From contig CM055110.1 of the NCBI GenBank assembly GCA_029204225.1, forward strand, positions 18,161,501 to 18,225,500: a stretch of DNA of 64,000 nt. Direction: 5' to 3'. A program made the position numbers and the translations under genes. The notes beneath the pieces are model-generated. The model was not told the origin of the DNA. It ran no database searches and saw nothing but the letters and a program-made list of their open reading frames with translations. Of this stretch, positions 1 through 10,084 are shown in pieces. Numbering within the stretch: position 1 is the first letter of the stretch; each line of letters opens with the position of its first letter. The DNA is from Diphasiastrum complanatum. Lineage: Eukaryota > Streptophyta > Lycopodiopsida > Lycopodiales > Lycopodiaceae.

Positions 1-106
1 GCCACATCAAAATTAGCTAGTTTCCAAAAACTTGCTAATTTGGGCTTAGTTTTGGATCAACCCCATCAAATCTTCATAAATCCTCTTGTACTTGGCTCTG
101 ATACCA
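1..106 (-). mobile_element. Copia internal leader and PBS at the window edge
   Basis: Positions 91-106 read on the minus strand as TGGTATCAGAGCCAAG, a typical plant initiator-Met tRNA primer-binding site. It directly abuts the CA end of the LTR at 107-698. Bases 1-90 would therefore be the 5' untranslated leader of a further copia copy that continues out of the window to the left. No coding sequence is visible here. Confidence 0.7.
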
Positions 107-698
107 TGTGAAAATATGCAAAATTGGACCAAGAATGGATCCTAAAATGATCCACAAGAGTGATTGGATGTTAGATACAATTGATCTATCAATCTACACA
201 AGATTTAGATCAATCTAGATCAAATTTAGATGAGAAAATCTAACAAGAACAATCATAAATGAAAGGGAATTGTACTTGCTGGTTTCACACATGTGAAAAC
301 ATGTCAGAGTACGGACTCCAGTCTGAAATCAAAGTACAATATGATAGGAACCCAAAACTATCAAAAAAAATCAAGACAAATGAAGAAATTGACAATAATT
401 GCCTCAAAAACCAAGATTGGTATTGCTTGTTGATTATGGCCAAATGTGGCTCTATATATACAAAAAGTGGGAGCTCATGGTACTGGTCATCCCTTTGATC
501 TCACATGTGTGAGGGTGCTTTGTCATGTGATGATTCATCATGCAAATTGACACTTGGACAAAAAATTCTATTTTGAGCACTTTTGGTCCATTTTTCTTCT
601 ATGTAGAGAACTAGGAAAAAACTCTTCTAGAAGTGCAAATTTGACTTCCTCAGCCTATTCCACACATGTGAGAAGATCTCTACACATGGGATTTGACA
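107..698 (-). repeat. Copia-type LTR
   Basis: On the minus strand this 592-bp segment starts TGTCAAATCC and ends TTTTCACA, so it has TG...CA termini. It is preceded by the polypurine-like GAGATTAGG (699-707) and followed by a primer-binding site (91-106). A TATATATAG box lies in the minus direction near 451-461. It serves as the 3' LTR of the broken element to its right. Because a PBS follows it, it also looks like the 5' LTR of a second unit. Confidence 0.7.
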
Positions 699-734
699 CC
701 TAATCTCATGATGTGGCTTCATGCAATCTCTAGA

Positions 735-1115
735 TTGATGCCATGTGCTTAGCATACCAACTCCTTGGTGCTTGCTTAAGACCATACAAACTCTTTTGTA
801 GAAAACAAACATGATTTGGCTTGCCATGTGAAATGTAGCCGTCGGGTTGCTCCATAAACACCTCCTCCTCAAGATCACCATTCAAGAATGCATTTGTGAT
901 ATCCGATTGCCATAGATCCCATCCAAAAAGTGTAGCAAGTGAAATAATGACTCGAATGCTCACCATCTTTGCCATGGGTGCAAAGTCTCATCATAGTCAA
1001 TTCCATACTCTTTTGCATATCCTTTTGCCACCAAGCTTGCCTTGTACTTGTTGATTGATCCATCTTGGTTTGTCTTTACTTTGAAGATCCTCTTGCATCC
1101 AATGCTTTCTTGTCC
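735..1115 (-). pseudogene. Copia reverse transcriptase, N-terminal remnant
   Basis: Reverse translation gives the first part of an RVT_2 domain: a DGSINKYKA-type segment, LVAKGYAKEYGIDYDET, DITNAFLNGDLEEEVFMEQP and YGLKQAPRSWY. One frameshift separates the DETLHP stretch from the following segment. Coding stops just after SWY, about 35 bp before the polypurine tract, so the YVDD catalytic motif and the RNase H domain are deleted. The element could not encode a working polymerase. Confidence 0.85.
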
Positions 1116-1135
1116 TTTGGAAGTTCCACCAATCT

Positions 1136-1489
1136 TCATTTGTCATTCTTCATAAGAGCTTGATACTCAAGATCCATTGCTTGGATCCACTCCTCTTTTT
1201 GTCTTGCTTCATCTACACATGTAGGTTCATCAAAAGAGGTTAGGAAAGAAAAATTTGTACCACCAACAACTTGCTTACCTTTTTCATAATAAGTGAGTCT
1301 CAAAGGTTGTTGCCTTTGCCTTGATGTCCTCCTTGGCTTTTGATTTGAAGTAGGCTCTTCAACATCAACATCCAAAGTATCATCAACAATGTCATCATCA
1401 AGAATGTTAGATCCAACATCCACACCACTACTTGAAGACACTTTTGGAAAGTTTACCTCATCAAAAATGACATCTCTTCTAATGACCAC
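1136..1489 (-). pseudogene. Copia integrase-RT connector
   Basis: This 117-residue open segment starts at VIRRDVIFDE and runs through an acidic DDDIVDDTLDVDVEE stretch and a basic RRTSRQRQQ patch to EWIQAMDLEYQALMKN. That layout is typical of the linker between integrase and reverse transcriptase in plant copia polyproteins. It sits between the integrase core and the RT remnant in the correct order. A stop and a frame change separate it from the integrase on its 5' side. Confidence 0.75.
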
Positions 1490-1498
1490 TTTTTAAGT

Positions 1499-2463
1499 TT
1501 AAGGAATAAAAATTTTGTAAGCCTTGGTCACCTCACTATAACCAACAAAGATACCTTTTCTTGAAGATGGGTCCTCCTTTGTCCTATCATCAAGAGTGAT
1601 GTTGATATAGCAAATGCATCCAAGAGTTTTGAAAAACTTGAAACTCGACCTTCTACCAAACAACATCTCAAAAGGTATTTTTCCATCCAATACCACACTC
1701 GGCCATCTATTGCATAAAAAATTAGCACATAGCAAAGCTTGATCCCAAAAGGATTTAGGAAGATTTGCACCTAGCCTCATGGCTTTGGCACCTTCACATA
1801 AGGTTCTATTCTTCCTCTCGGCCACTTCATTTTGTCGTGGTGTCCTTGGGCTCGTGTACTCCCTCTTGATCCCATTTGCATCACAAAATTCCTTGAACTT
1901 GGTAGAAATGTACTCACCACCATTGTCACTCCTCAAGCACTTGATTTTGGTAGAAAATTGAAACTCCCTTGCAATCTTGAACGCCTCATCTTTGCTTTTA
2001 GTAGATAGACCCAACAAAATCTACTAAAATCATCAATGTAAGTCACATACATTTTAGCACCTCCATTGCTAATTGTAGTAACACCATGAATATCCGAATG
2101 CACAAGTTGAAAAGGCTTGCTTGACATTGATGTAGATCTCTTGTAAGATAACCTATGTGACTTTGATAAAGCACATTGCTCACAAACATGATTCAAGCTT
2201 GTTAAAGAACTGGGAAGACCAAACACAACTTGCCTCTTTGCCATCACCTCCAATGACTTATTGTTGATATGCCCCAATCTCTTGTGCCATACCTCTTGCA
2301 TTGAAAATTTCTCCTTTGCCATACATCCAACTTGGTTAGAAACAGCACAAGCATCAAGTTTGAACAACTTACCTTGCCTCTTCCCTTTTGCAATCAATTC
2401 ATCATCCTCCTTGATCAAACAAGCATAACCATCAAAGTCCACTTTGAATCCCTTGTCAAGCAT
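1499..2463 (-). pseudogene. Copia GAG-pre-integrase and integrase core
   Basis: Two overlapping open segments cover this domain. The 5' one carries the zinc-binding pre-integrase region (HKRLGHINNKSL, then CEQCALSKSH) and the first catalytic aspartate in LVHSDIHG. The 3' one carries the second aspartate (RSDNGGEY) and the catalytic glutamate region (PRQNEVAERKNRT), followed by an FGRRSSFKFFKTLG-type C-terminal part. A single frameshift near 1960-2015 joins them, so D-D-E residues are recognisable but split. Integrase would insert the cDNA into the genome. Confidence 0.88.
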
Positions 2464-2495
2464 TTAAATCACACTAAGCAAAACATCCTTCAAAT

Positions 2496-2711
2496 TCATA
2501 TTCCTATTAGTAGAGAGAGAAATAGGAATTGTGCCAATCCTCTTTTGATTGCACACTCACCATCATTGGTCATGTAGATCACTTTCTTGTCACCTTCAAA
2601 TGCCATCAATGATGCATAATACTCCTCATGACATGTCATGTGTGATGTAACCCCACTATCAATCCACCGAGGATCAATATCTCCTTGATTAGCCAACAAG
2701 CAAGATGACAT
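2496..2711 (-). pseudogene. Copia aspartic protease remnant
   Basis: The segment contains WIDSGVTSHMT, where the D-S-G triad of copia proteases is intact, followed by the YMTNDGECAIK flap-like region. It ends in a stop before the pre-integrase domain. It belongs to the same minus-strand element and lies between the gag zinc knuckle and integrase, as expected for Ty1/copia order. Confidence 0.78.
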
Positions 2712-3040
2712 AACAAAAGCATCATTTGAATTTTGTTCATCAACACCATCTTCATCAAGAGTTAGATTGGTTTGCTTCTCACCTTGATCTCTCTTCTTCT
2801 TGAAGCAATTACTTGAAAAATGCCCTTTGACTACCCAATAAAAGCATTATAACTTGGGTATATCTTTCTTCTTTCCAACAAAAGTAGAAGGCTCACCTTG
2901 ATCTTGACCCTTTGATCACTTGCTTTTGCCTTTGCCTTTGCTCTTGAACTTGCTTTTGATGAACATAGCTTCCTCAACTCCAACTTGAGATGTAGAAGTA
3001 GATCCACCTCTTGATACGTGGTTGTGAAAAACATCAGAGC
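2711..3040 (-). pseudogene. Copia gag C-terminus with damaged zinc knuckle
   Basis: Minus-strand translation gives a basic KSKFKSKGKGKSK stretch, then the knuckle region CFYWVVKGHFSSNC. This is a CCHC box whose second cysteine is tryptophan. TGA and TAA stops interrupt the frame just upstream. The remaining gag and any 5' LTR are missing. The copy breaks off shortly before the (GA)n tract at 3061. Confidence 0.7.
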
Positions 3041-3057
3041 ATGCAGATTGTGCTCAT

Positions 3058-3060
<3 letters not shown>

Positions 3061-3115
<55 letters not shown>
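3061..3115. repeat. (AG)n microsatellite
   Basis: About 27 uninterrupted AG units lie at the right end of the copia remnant. Similar tracts at 19509, 19931, 50586 and 54757 adjoin mobile elements, so this one may mark an insertion point. Confidence 0.98.
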
Positions 3116-3121
<6 letters not shown>

Positions 3122-3529
3122 CCCTAATTGAGTGACATTATGGCATGCAGGCCCATTATTACTAGTCGCACACAATCCATGATTCAAGATTGGGAGCTCA
3201 CAACAAGTCTCTTGTCTTAAATGAAGAGATGCCCGTAGGTCCAAATTTGTTGTCATGCGACAAAAGGGTGTCAAAGGCCCTTTGCTAAATAGGAGCAACT
3301 CAAACTCAATTCCAATGGGCAATATATATATTTTCATATTCAACCATGAAAAACCAAATGTAAACAATTCACTTCACTAGATTAAGTCACTAAGACTAAG
3401 GTTTAGGGTTCAGGGTTTAAAGGCTTACTTATCACACTAACTTGCCATGTCCTCAACTTAGTAGGCAATGGACATGTCCTCCTTTCCATGGAGAGTCTAA
3501 ACGCCCTTAGGCTTTTATTCTTGCTCTGA
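3116..3529. other. Intergenic, nothing recognised
   Basis: AT-rich, with no conserved protein in any frame. One telomere-like stretch (GTTTAGGGTTCAGGGTTT) lies near 3400-3417. Confidence 0.6.
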
Positions 3530-3960
3530 TCTCTGTTTTTTCTTGCGCTCTCATCCCTGGAAGTGAGCTTCTGGGTTGGGGTTGCTGCTATTGCGATCCG
3601 AGCTCTCTCGTTGCCGTTGTTGATTCCGCTGTGGATGTGAAAGCTGCCTCACTTTGCAGAACAGCGGCTTCTTTCCGGCCTTTTTCCCTGGGCAATGGTA
3701 ATTTTCGCCATAATCCGTCTTCGTATATCTGCAGAAACTGCGATCATCTCGCTTGTTGCGTGAGGCTTTCCATTTCATCTAGGTTGTCCTTTGGTTTGCG
3801 ACAGGCTCCTCCGTCTCTATACTTTTCTTGTTTGCGGCTTTGTGTTCTGATTTACAATTCGATTCGTCTCTCACATTCGCATGTATTTTGTTGTGGATTT
3901 ACCCCTGTTAGCAAATTTTGTTTAGTCCTTCGGAACTAGATTGTTGTATTATGCCATTGC
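3530..3960 (+). other. GC-rich block, possible 5' exon
   Basis: This block is clearly richer in G+C than its surroundings and carries an open frame from 3631 to 3939 (serine/cysteine-rich, starting GTG rather than ATG). Possible splice donors are the GTAATT after GGCAATG near 3696 and the GTTGTC near 3782. It could be an untranslated or signal-bearing first exon of the SET gene that reappears at 18.2 kb. I recognise no domain, and the assignment is speculative. Confidence 0.25.
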
Positions 3961-4479
3961 TAAATAACTGATCCGTGGCTCATTAGCGGTAGTCCTAATC
4001 ATAGCTGAGTCTGTGCTTCACTCCATAAGACTTCATAGAATGCTTGTCTTAGCAGAAATATCCAAAAAGTTATGTGGATAAATCGGAGCTTCAACTACTT
4101 CTAGACAATGCTGATGTGAATACGGATGTGGTAGTGTTACGCAGTCCCTGCCATGCATGATAGAGTTGGTTTAAGACTTTGTGGGTGGAATGCATTATTG
4201 CTAGCCGTCATCCTGGCGGAGTATGCCCTATCTGCAGTGATGGAAACTTAGCGCATTGGTCCTTGATCAATGCACAAAAGCTATCAAGGGACCTATCTTT
4301 GTGCATGTGACAACCCTTGGTAGCTGATGACATCGATAGAGATGTCGCAGCATATCGAGTGTGCTCGTGCTATACATGCATTTTGGTTTTTAAGGGACGC
4401 TCAAGCCTGGGACCAAAGAAACTCGCATGCTGTACATGTTCTAGTTTATGATCTTTTGTTGCATTCATCTACTATTCTA
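3961..4479. other. No gene recognised
   Basis: No protein homology or repeat boundary is seen in this stretch. Confidence 0.5.
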
Positions 4480-4820
4480 GAACTCGGATGGGTGACCTCT
4501 CAAGTCCTAGAGCAAGTCTAGATGAACATGGCTAAGCTTCTAGCTGGTGGATGAGCTAGCAAGATATATCTGGTTTGATTGAGTCTCAGACCCATAAGTG
4601 AGCCAATCACTTTGCTCATGTTGGTGGCCTTGAAGACCAATTAGTGTCAAGTTGAACGTACCTTCTCACCATTGATTATAAAAACGAACATTGGTTGATA
4701 ACCATTCTTGGATTCATCTCTGTGCTAGGTTCAATTCACAGGACCAATCAAAACCTTTTTCTTTGCAACCTCACTGAGGGTAATGCTTGTGAACACTAGG
4801 CTCGTTGCTATGCTAATTGG
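4480..4820 (+). repeat. Dispersed repeat R1, copy A left part, with 5S-like box
   Basis: The sequence is homologous to 8565-9280. Shared landmarks are GATGGGTGACCTC followed by a GGAGCAAGTCTA-like stretch, ACCTTCTCAC, and GGTTGATAACCATTCTTGG, ending in GCTATGCTAATTGG. GATGGGTGACCTC equals the conserved internal promoter box of plant 5S rRNA genes. Copy A is interrupted at 4821 and resumes at 6334. Confidence 0.75.
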
Positions 4821-6341
4821 CAAACTTGCCATCATATTTTTGTACGTCTTGTACATTGATATGTCCCCTGCGTTCATACAAATATTTAAGGCATTTTGAA
4901 TTTTTTTTTGCTCTTTTTCGTATATTGCAAAACATATGATTACTTCAAAATTTATATGTTTTAAGAAAGCCAGAAGAACTTAAAATGTCATACTTGCTAT
5001 ATTTAAATTGGGCAATTGGACAAATGACATAGGAACTTGGAACACAGCCATTTCAAAACTTTAAATTGAAATCATACATTCAAAGTTCGAATACCATGCT
5101 AGACAGTTTAACTCAAAGACTATGTAGCAATAATTCGAAACTTTGAAGCTCAACATGGACAAGGAAATTTCATTGACTAATCAATGGGAAATGCCATAAT
5201 AACGCATTATATCAAATTTCTTTGAGAAAAATAATCTATATGAGAGTGTCCAATGTTTGTTGTCAAGGGATGTCTTATTCTCCAATTTTAACTTCAAAAT
5301 CAATGTCCTCAAATGTGAATCCTCATCATTGGCATCATCTACTTCATCAATTGTTTCACAGGCCAACCTCATGATGAGCAACTAATTAATGAGCATCCAT
5401 GGCAACTTGAGCATTTGTAATATTGCCACCTTGATGTAGTAGTAAGGACATCTTTTGCAGTTTTGGTGTATTAGAACCACATCTTGATCTTCCTCTACTC
5501 GGAAGCTTGCAATTACAATCATGTGGAGTTGAAATTGGTTTTCATACATCCCAAATTTTTCTGAAGGTTCATGAGCATACTTAGATTGAGAAATACATAG
5601 ATCTCGTGCTAGTCTCCATATGAGAAAGTACTATAATGAACCAAGATCTTTAACGTCAAACTCTGATGAGAGATCTTACTTAATGTTTTGAATCAAAACA
5701 TGATTAGAGGCTATGATGCCACTTGGCAGTACCCTGACACATAGGCAAGTGAGTAGGCTGACATGTGTCACTCATACACGGGACCAAGTGTCTCAATGAG
5801 CATGACACGTGTCATGTTTGACTAGTCAACTCTCCTACTTCTTAGGAGGTCAGTCTAGCCACTCCTTGACCCAATACCCTTATTACCCTATACCAAAGCA
5901 ACATGCGACTCAAAGGCTCAGAAACTCAATTAACAATTTGTTTACATTTATGTTACAAAGGTCACCACAAGCCAGTGACTTAGCCATTTATGTATTTACA
6001 AAAGTACATATGTACATATAATAGTAAACAACCGGGACAGGGAGTGAAAGTTGTAACAGATACCATTACAGTTCCACAATATAAAACGAAGGCGATGTAG
6101 ATGTAGATTGGGCACCGGGTTGCTCTGGTACTCGGGGCACCCCAAATCCATAATTGCTAGAACCTGTACAGTGTAGCGAGAGATGAGATGAGTTTGGAAA
6201 TTGGAGTAGTGGGCCAACACATTTATAGGGCCAACTATGGAGTGGCTTTTCAACATTTGCATGTGCACGTGATCGCTGCAAAAGCTCATATGGGCAAGTG
6301 TGTGGTTGCTTGGTTGTATGTGTGCAAATGCAACTAATTGG
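4813..6341. mobile_element. 1.5-kb insertion with 8-bp target duplication
   Basis: Comparison with the uninterrupted copy at 8565-9560 shows that R1 copy A is split here. The octamer CTAATTGG occurs at both junctions (4813-4820 and 6334-6341). An 8-bp duplication points to a hAT-like insertion, but the ends (CAAACTTGCC... and ...CAAATGCAA) do not form clear terminal inverted repeats. The inside is mostly unrecognised apart from a LINE ORF1/ORF2-junction fragment near 6000-6185. Confidence 0.55.
6000..6185 (-). pseudogene. LINE endonuclease start fragment
   Basis: Minus-strand translation gives LRFILWNCNGICYN preceded by a GCPEYQSNPVP-type stretch. This matches the start of ORF2 of the LINE at 50.6-54.8 kb (FRIGVWNCDGIHSS after ECPGAP). 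The upstream nucleotides GGATTTGGGGTGCCCCG also match. Only the first endonuclease motif is kept, and the rest of the element is absent. Confidence 0.65.
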
Positions 6342-6610
6342 TTGAGCTGGCTCCAGCTTTGCTCTTGGGTATTGTTGGTTGGTATGTTGGCTTGGTTGGT
6401 TATGGAAGAGACTCAAAAGATGTTGGTTAGCTTGCTTGGGTGGTTTAGAGCTACCTCTATGAAGCTCATGTAGGTGGGGTGCCAGTCTGAGTCTTTGTTG
6501 TGCTCGTGGGGGATGTCTAAGTTGGGCTAGCTTGTCTTGTGGAGCAATGTAGGCATGGTCTGTGTTGTTAGTTTGGGCTTGCAACGATGAGATTCTCAGT
6601 GAGGTATTGG
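6334..6610 (+). repeat. Dispersed repeat R1, copy A right part
   Basis: This matches 9265-9530: AGCTTTGCTCTTGGGT, GGCATGTTGGCTTGGTTGGT-like, then TGAGTCTT(T/G)GTTGTGCT and GGATGTCTAAGTTGGG. It continues copy A after the insertion. Confidence 0.65.
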
Positions 6611-8564
6611 TTGCTGGATTAGTTGAATCGTCTATACGAAGGGGCTAATCAAGTCATGGTCTTGCACAATGTGAGCTGGAGTGTGGGCACAATTAGTACT
6701 AAGTACCTTAGTGGTGCAGGTTGACGACCTATGGACATGAGTACTATTAAGGTAATGTACTGCTAGACAATGAAAGCACGGACTTGTTTCGAGTATGTGT
6801 TCTCGGGGTAGTTTTGCGAGATCTATTTCATGCGCAGCTAGGTAAAAACTCCTGAGGTATTCGACACTCAAGATGGGACAAGTAATTTGGAGTTTCGAGT
6901 AGTAGCATTGCCTGATTGTCTAGTTGGATGTTCCATTGGCGAGTCTTGTATGTACTCTTCTTGGTTTGCATTGATGCTTGTGAAGTTTAAGATAGAAAGC
7001 TTTGAGAAGATACTACCACTTCGATGTTAATTACCAAAGGAAGACCATAAGAAGTTGACGGGGACAATTGCTAAGAGTGAGTTTTCAGTCAGGGTACAAA
7101 TGTTAATGTAGCTTCATGGCAGATCATCTTTGGAGGAATTGGGTAGTGCTATGGAAATTACTTCTCGGATTGAAGTTGAAACCCATGGGGGTGGCAAGAT
7201 AGATGAAATGTGCTCAAAAGGGATAGTACCACTTTCTATGATGGTTGACCACTCAAGAGCAAGCTCGGATCTTTTCAATGCTCGTCACCAAGAATATATT
7301 TATGCCATAACTCCTAACTGGTTGTACAAGATGTTGAAAGTTCAAAAGTCTAGTACTAAGGCAAAGCTCTAGTTCTAAATTAACTGGTCACAAACAAAGA
7401 CACACACTTCTCTTGGTGCTCAAGGCAAAGATGTAGCTGATTGATGGAGGCAAAAAGGAAACCTAGTTCACTTTAGAAGGTTCAGAACGTTACTAAAAGA
7501 AAGAGAGGTCATCACATTTGTGTCTCTTAGTGCTTGTTGCTTAGTCAAAGATTTGTTGATGAGTTTTCCCACATGGCGACTGACTCTCAACCTACCTATA
7601 GCCGAGTGACTAGTTATGTGGGTTGACTCCAACAACTTCAGCCTTTCAATGAAGAGAATTGACTGAGTTGAAGGTTATTTCTTGAGGACTTTAACAACTT
7701 TTTACGAGAGCAAGGTATGCTTCATCAGGCATGAAGGAAAAAATCGTTAGCATTGTTGGTTCTCAATCATTGAAGGTTGAGCTCATGGTTGCAATTGTTT
7801 GGTTCAAAAGACTTTTCACGGTTCAAGGAGAAGCTTATTGAATATTGGCTGCTCAATTCCTACCAAAGAGAGCCAATCATGGAAGATGCCATTCTAAACT
7901 GAAGTCTATCTTTGAATCAATGCCAAGGGTGAAGAAATGTTGCTTAATAGGTGTTTCCAAGAGACCTCCAACGCTCTAGTGAGAACAGAGGGAAAGTCCA
8001 ATAGGTAATATCAAGTTACTAGATGCAAGGGGCCAGCTGAATTCGAGCTCATTGTGCCAGACAAAGCAAGATGGACTCCCACGTTGGTGCAAAAATGATA
8101 AGGACCCTTGGATGGGATTTGATCAGGCTAAGGACAGGGAGGATGTTGTGTTTCAAGTGAAAGACCATGTGTGAACCAAAGCTATAGCTGGGGCTCAAGG
8201 AGTTGCCAATTATTTGTGCATCGAAGAGAAATCTTGAACTTACAAAGCTCAAAAAGAAGTTGGGCTACTAGAGGCGGTTGGCCAATGACAAATCCAAGCT
8301 TGGGGAGCTCAATCATAGAAGCTGTGTTGGACAATGATGGACTTAGGGAGCTCATGTGATCAAAGGAAGAAGGGTCAGTGATTTAAGCTTGGACCATGTA
8401 ATTAGATTAGGGCTCTTATTTTTTAGTCGGTGAATGGAGTCTATGCTGATAACTTAGAAGATATTGGCTTTGATGAGGACATAATGTTTCTTAGATATGC
8501 GGAGGATGTTGTAACCTTGGCTTGGGAGATTAGAAATGCTCACAAAAGGCTAGAATGGGTTACC
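6611..8564. other. Unrecognised degenerate sequence
   Basis: Only short open frames are present. Around 7640-7900 a broken + frame reads like KDFSRFKEKLIEYWLLNS, which faintly resembles a retroelement gag. I would not assign it. Confidence 0.4.
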
Positions 8565-9560
8565 TCCGAAGTTTTGGAGCAAGTCTAATGAACATGGCTA
8601 AACCTCCGACCTGTGGCAACATATATATCTATTTGATTGAACTTCCGACTTGTGGGTGAGCCAATCGCTTTAGAAATTGTGATGGGTGACCTCTAGGAAA
8701 AAGCACGTCGTATGAGAACAACATTGTCTGTAAGGACTGAGGGAGGGCATTGATTGGCAGAATAATCAGATATTTAGAGCTTGGCAGCTAGATAGGCTCC
8801 AAGCCTCCAGCTCTAGGTCTTAGCTCTTTTGACTATCGTAAAACAACTTCTATGTCTATCTCATGTTGATGGCTTTGAGACTAGTTAGTGTTGAAATGAA
8901 TCTACCTTCTCACTATCAAAGTTGCACGAATCGCGGTTCGAACCATCCGAGCCGGTTCGAAGTGGATTTAAAAAAAAAAACCCCCCAAAAGTAAAAAAAA
9001 AAACGTTAGATATATATATATATATATATAGATATATATATATCAGTTTGAACCGTTTTCCGGTTCGAACCAGCCTGGTTGGTTCGAATCGGTCGAATCG
9101 GCTTGTAACCTTGCTCACTATTGACTAAAGATGACCATTGGGGTTGATAACCATTCTTGGTTTCACCTCCTTGCCGATTCCAATGGAAAGGACCAATTAC
9201 AACCTTTTTCTTGGCGACTTGATTGAGGACTTAGCATAATGCCCGTGGATGCTAGGCTTGTCTCTATGCTAATTGGTTGAATTTGCTCTAGCTTTGCTCT
9301 TGGGTTTCATTTATTGGCATGTTGGCTTGGTTAGTAACTAAAAAGATTCAAGATATGCTAGCTGTGTTGGTTAGCATGCTTGGATGTATTAGGGCCAGTT
9401 CTATGGAGTTCGTGCTGAGGTGTAGTGCAATGTTGAGTCTTGGTTGTGCTTGTGTTGGACATCTGAGTTGGGTTGGTCTCTAGGGATGCTCTTCTCGAGG
9501 AGCCATTGCTTGCTTGCATGTCGGCCTTTGTGTGCTGATGGTTGGTTTGGTTGGGTGAGT
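8565..9560 (+). repeat. Dispersed repeat R1, copy B
   Basis: This copy is contiguous across the site where copy A is split. It carries two 5S-like boxes, a degenerate one near 8569 (ATGGGTTACCTCC) and a good one near 8683 (GATGGGTGACCTCTAGG). It is interrupted at 8917-9113 by a palindromic MITE flanked by CTCACTAT. Confidence 0.7.
8909..9121. mobile_element. GGTTCGAACC palindromic MITE, 8-bp TSD
   Basis: Insert 8917-9113 (197 bp) is flanked by CTCACTAT at 8909-8916 and 9114-9121. The homologous copy A of R1 lacks it. The ends form imperfect inverted repeats: CAAAGTTGCACGAATCG on the left and, reverse-complemented, CAAGGTTACAAGCCGATTCG on the right. Next to both ends lie several TTCGAA palindromes within GGTTCGAACC-like units. 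The core is poly-A/C followed by (TA)n. The 8-bp duplication suggests hAT mobilisation. There is no coding capacity. Confidence 0.8.
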
Positions 9561-10084
9561 AGTTGATTATATGAAGCTAAGTTGGTTGTTTCAACTCTTG
9601 TTGAGGCCTTGGCACAACATTAATTGTGTAGTGAGAAAAAAACGAAGTGTATTGATGTCCGTAAAATACCTTAACGTATGTAACACATTTAAGCATTTCA
9701 AATGTCTGTGAAGCCACATGAGTGAAATATCTCTTGGAAACTGTTAAGTGGAGAAAATGCATCTATTGTACACTACTTACTCTTTCAAGAAAGCCATGTA
9801 GAAAATGAAATCACTAAGAAATCAATGTAGTGCTAGCTACAACCAACTAATTGATTTAGAATCAAAGAAATAAGTGCTGTATGATGTATTTATCCCTTAG
9901 CTAGGTGCCTCATATAGCAATAAGCACACCAAAATATGAAGTGATAGAGGCTGCTGGAATAATTAAAATTGAGGCTGAAGATGATGCTAGAGGAACATGT
10001 TTGGACTGGTGTTGTGCTTGTCGGTGGGTAGCCTTGCTATGTTGAAACTCTCTTGGCGTAAAGCCGGGTGCCTAAAAGGGATGA
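9561..10084. other. No gene recognised
   Basis: AT-rich sequence with no supported frame or repeat. Confidence 0.5.
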
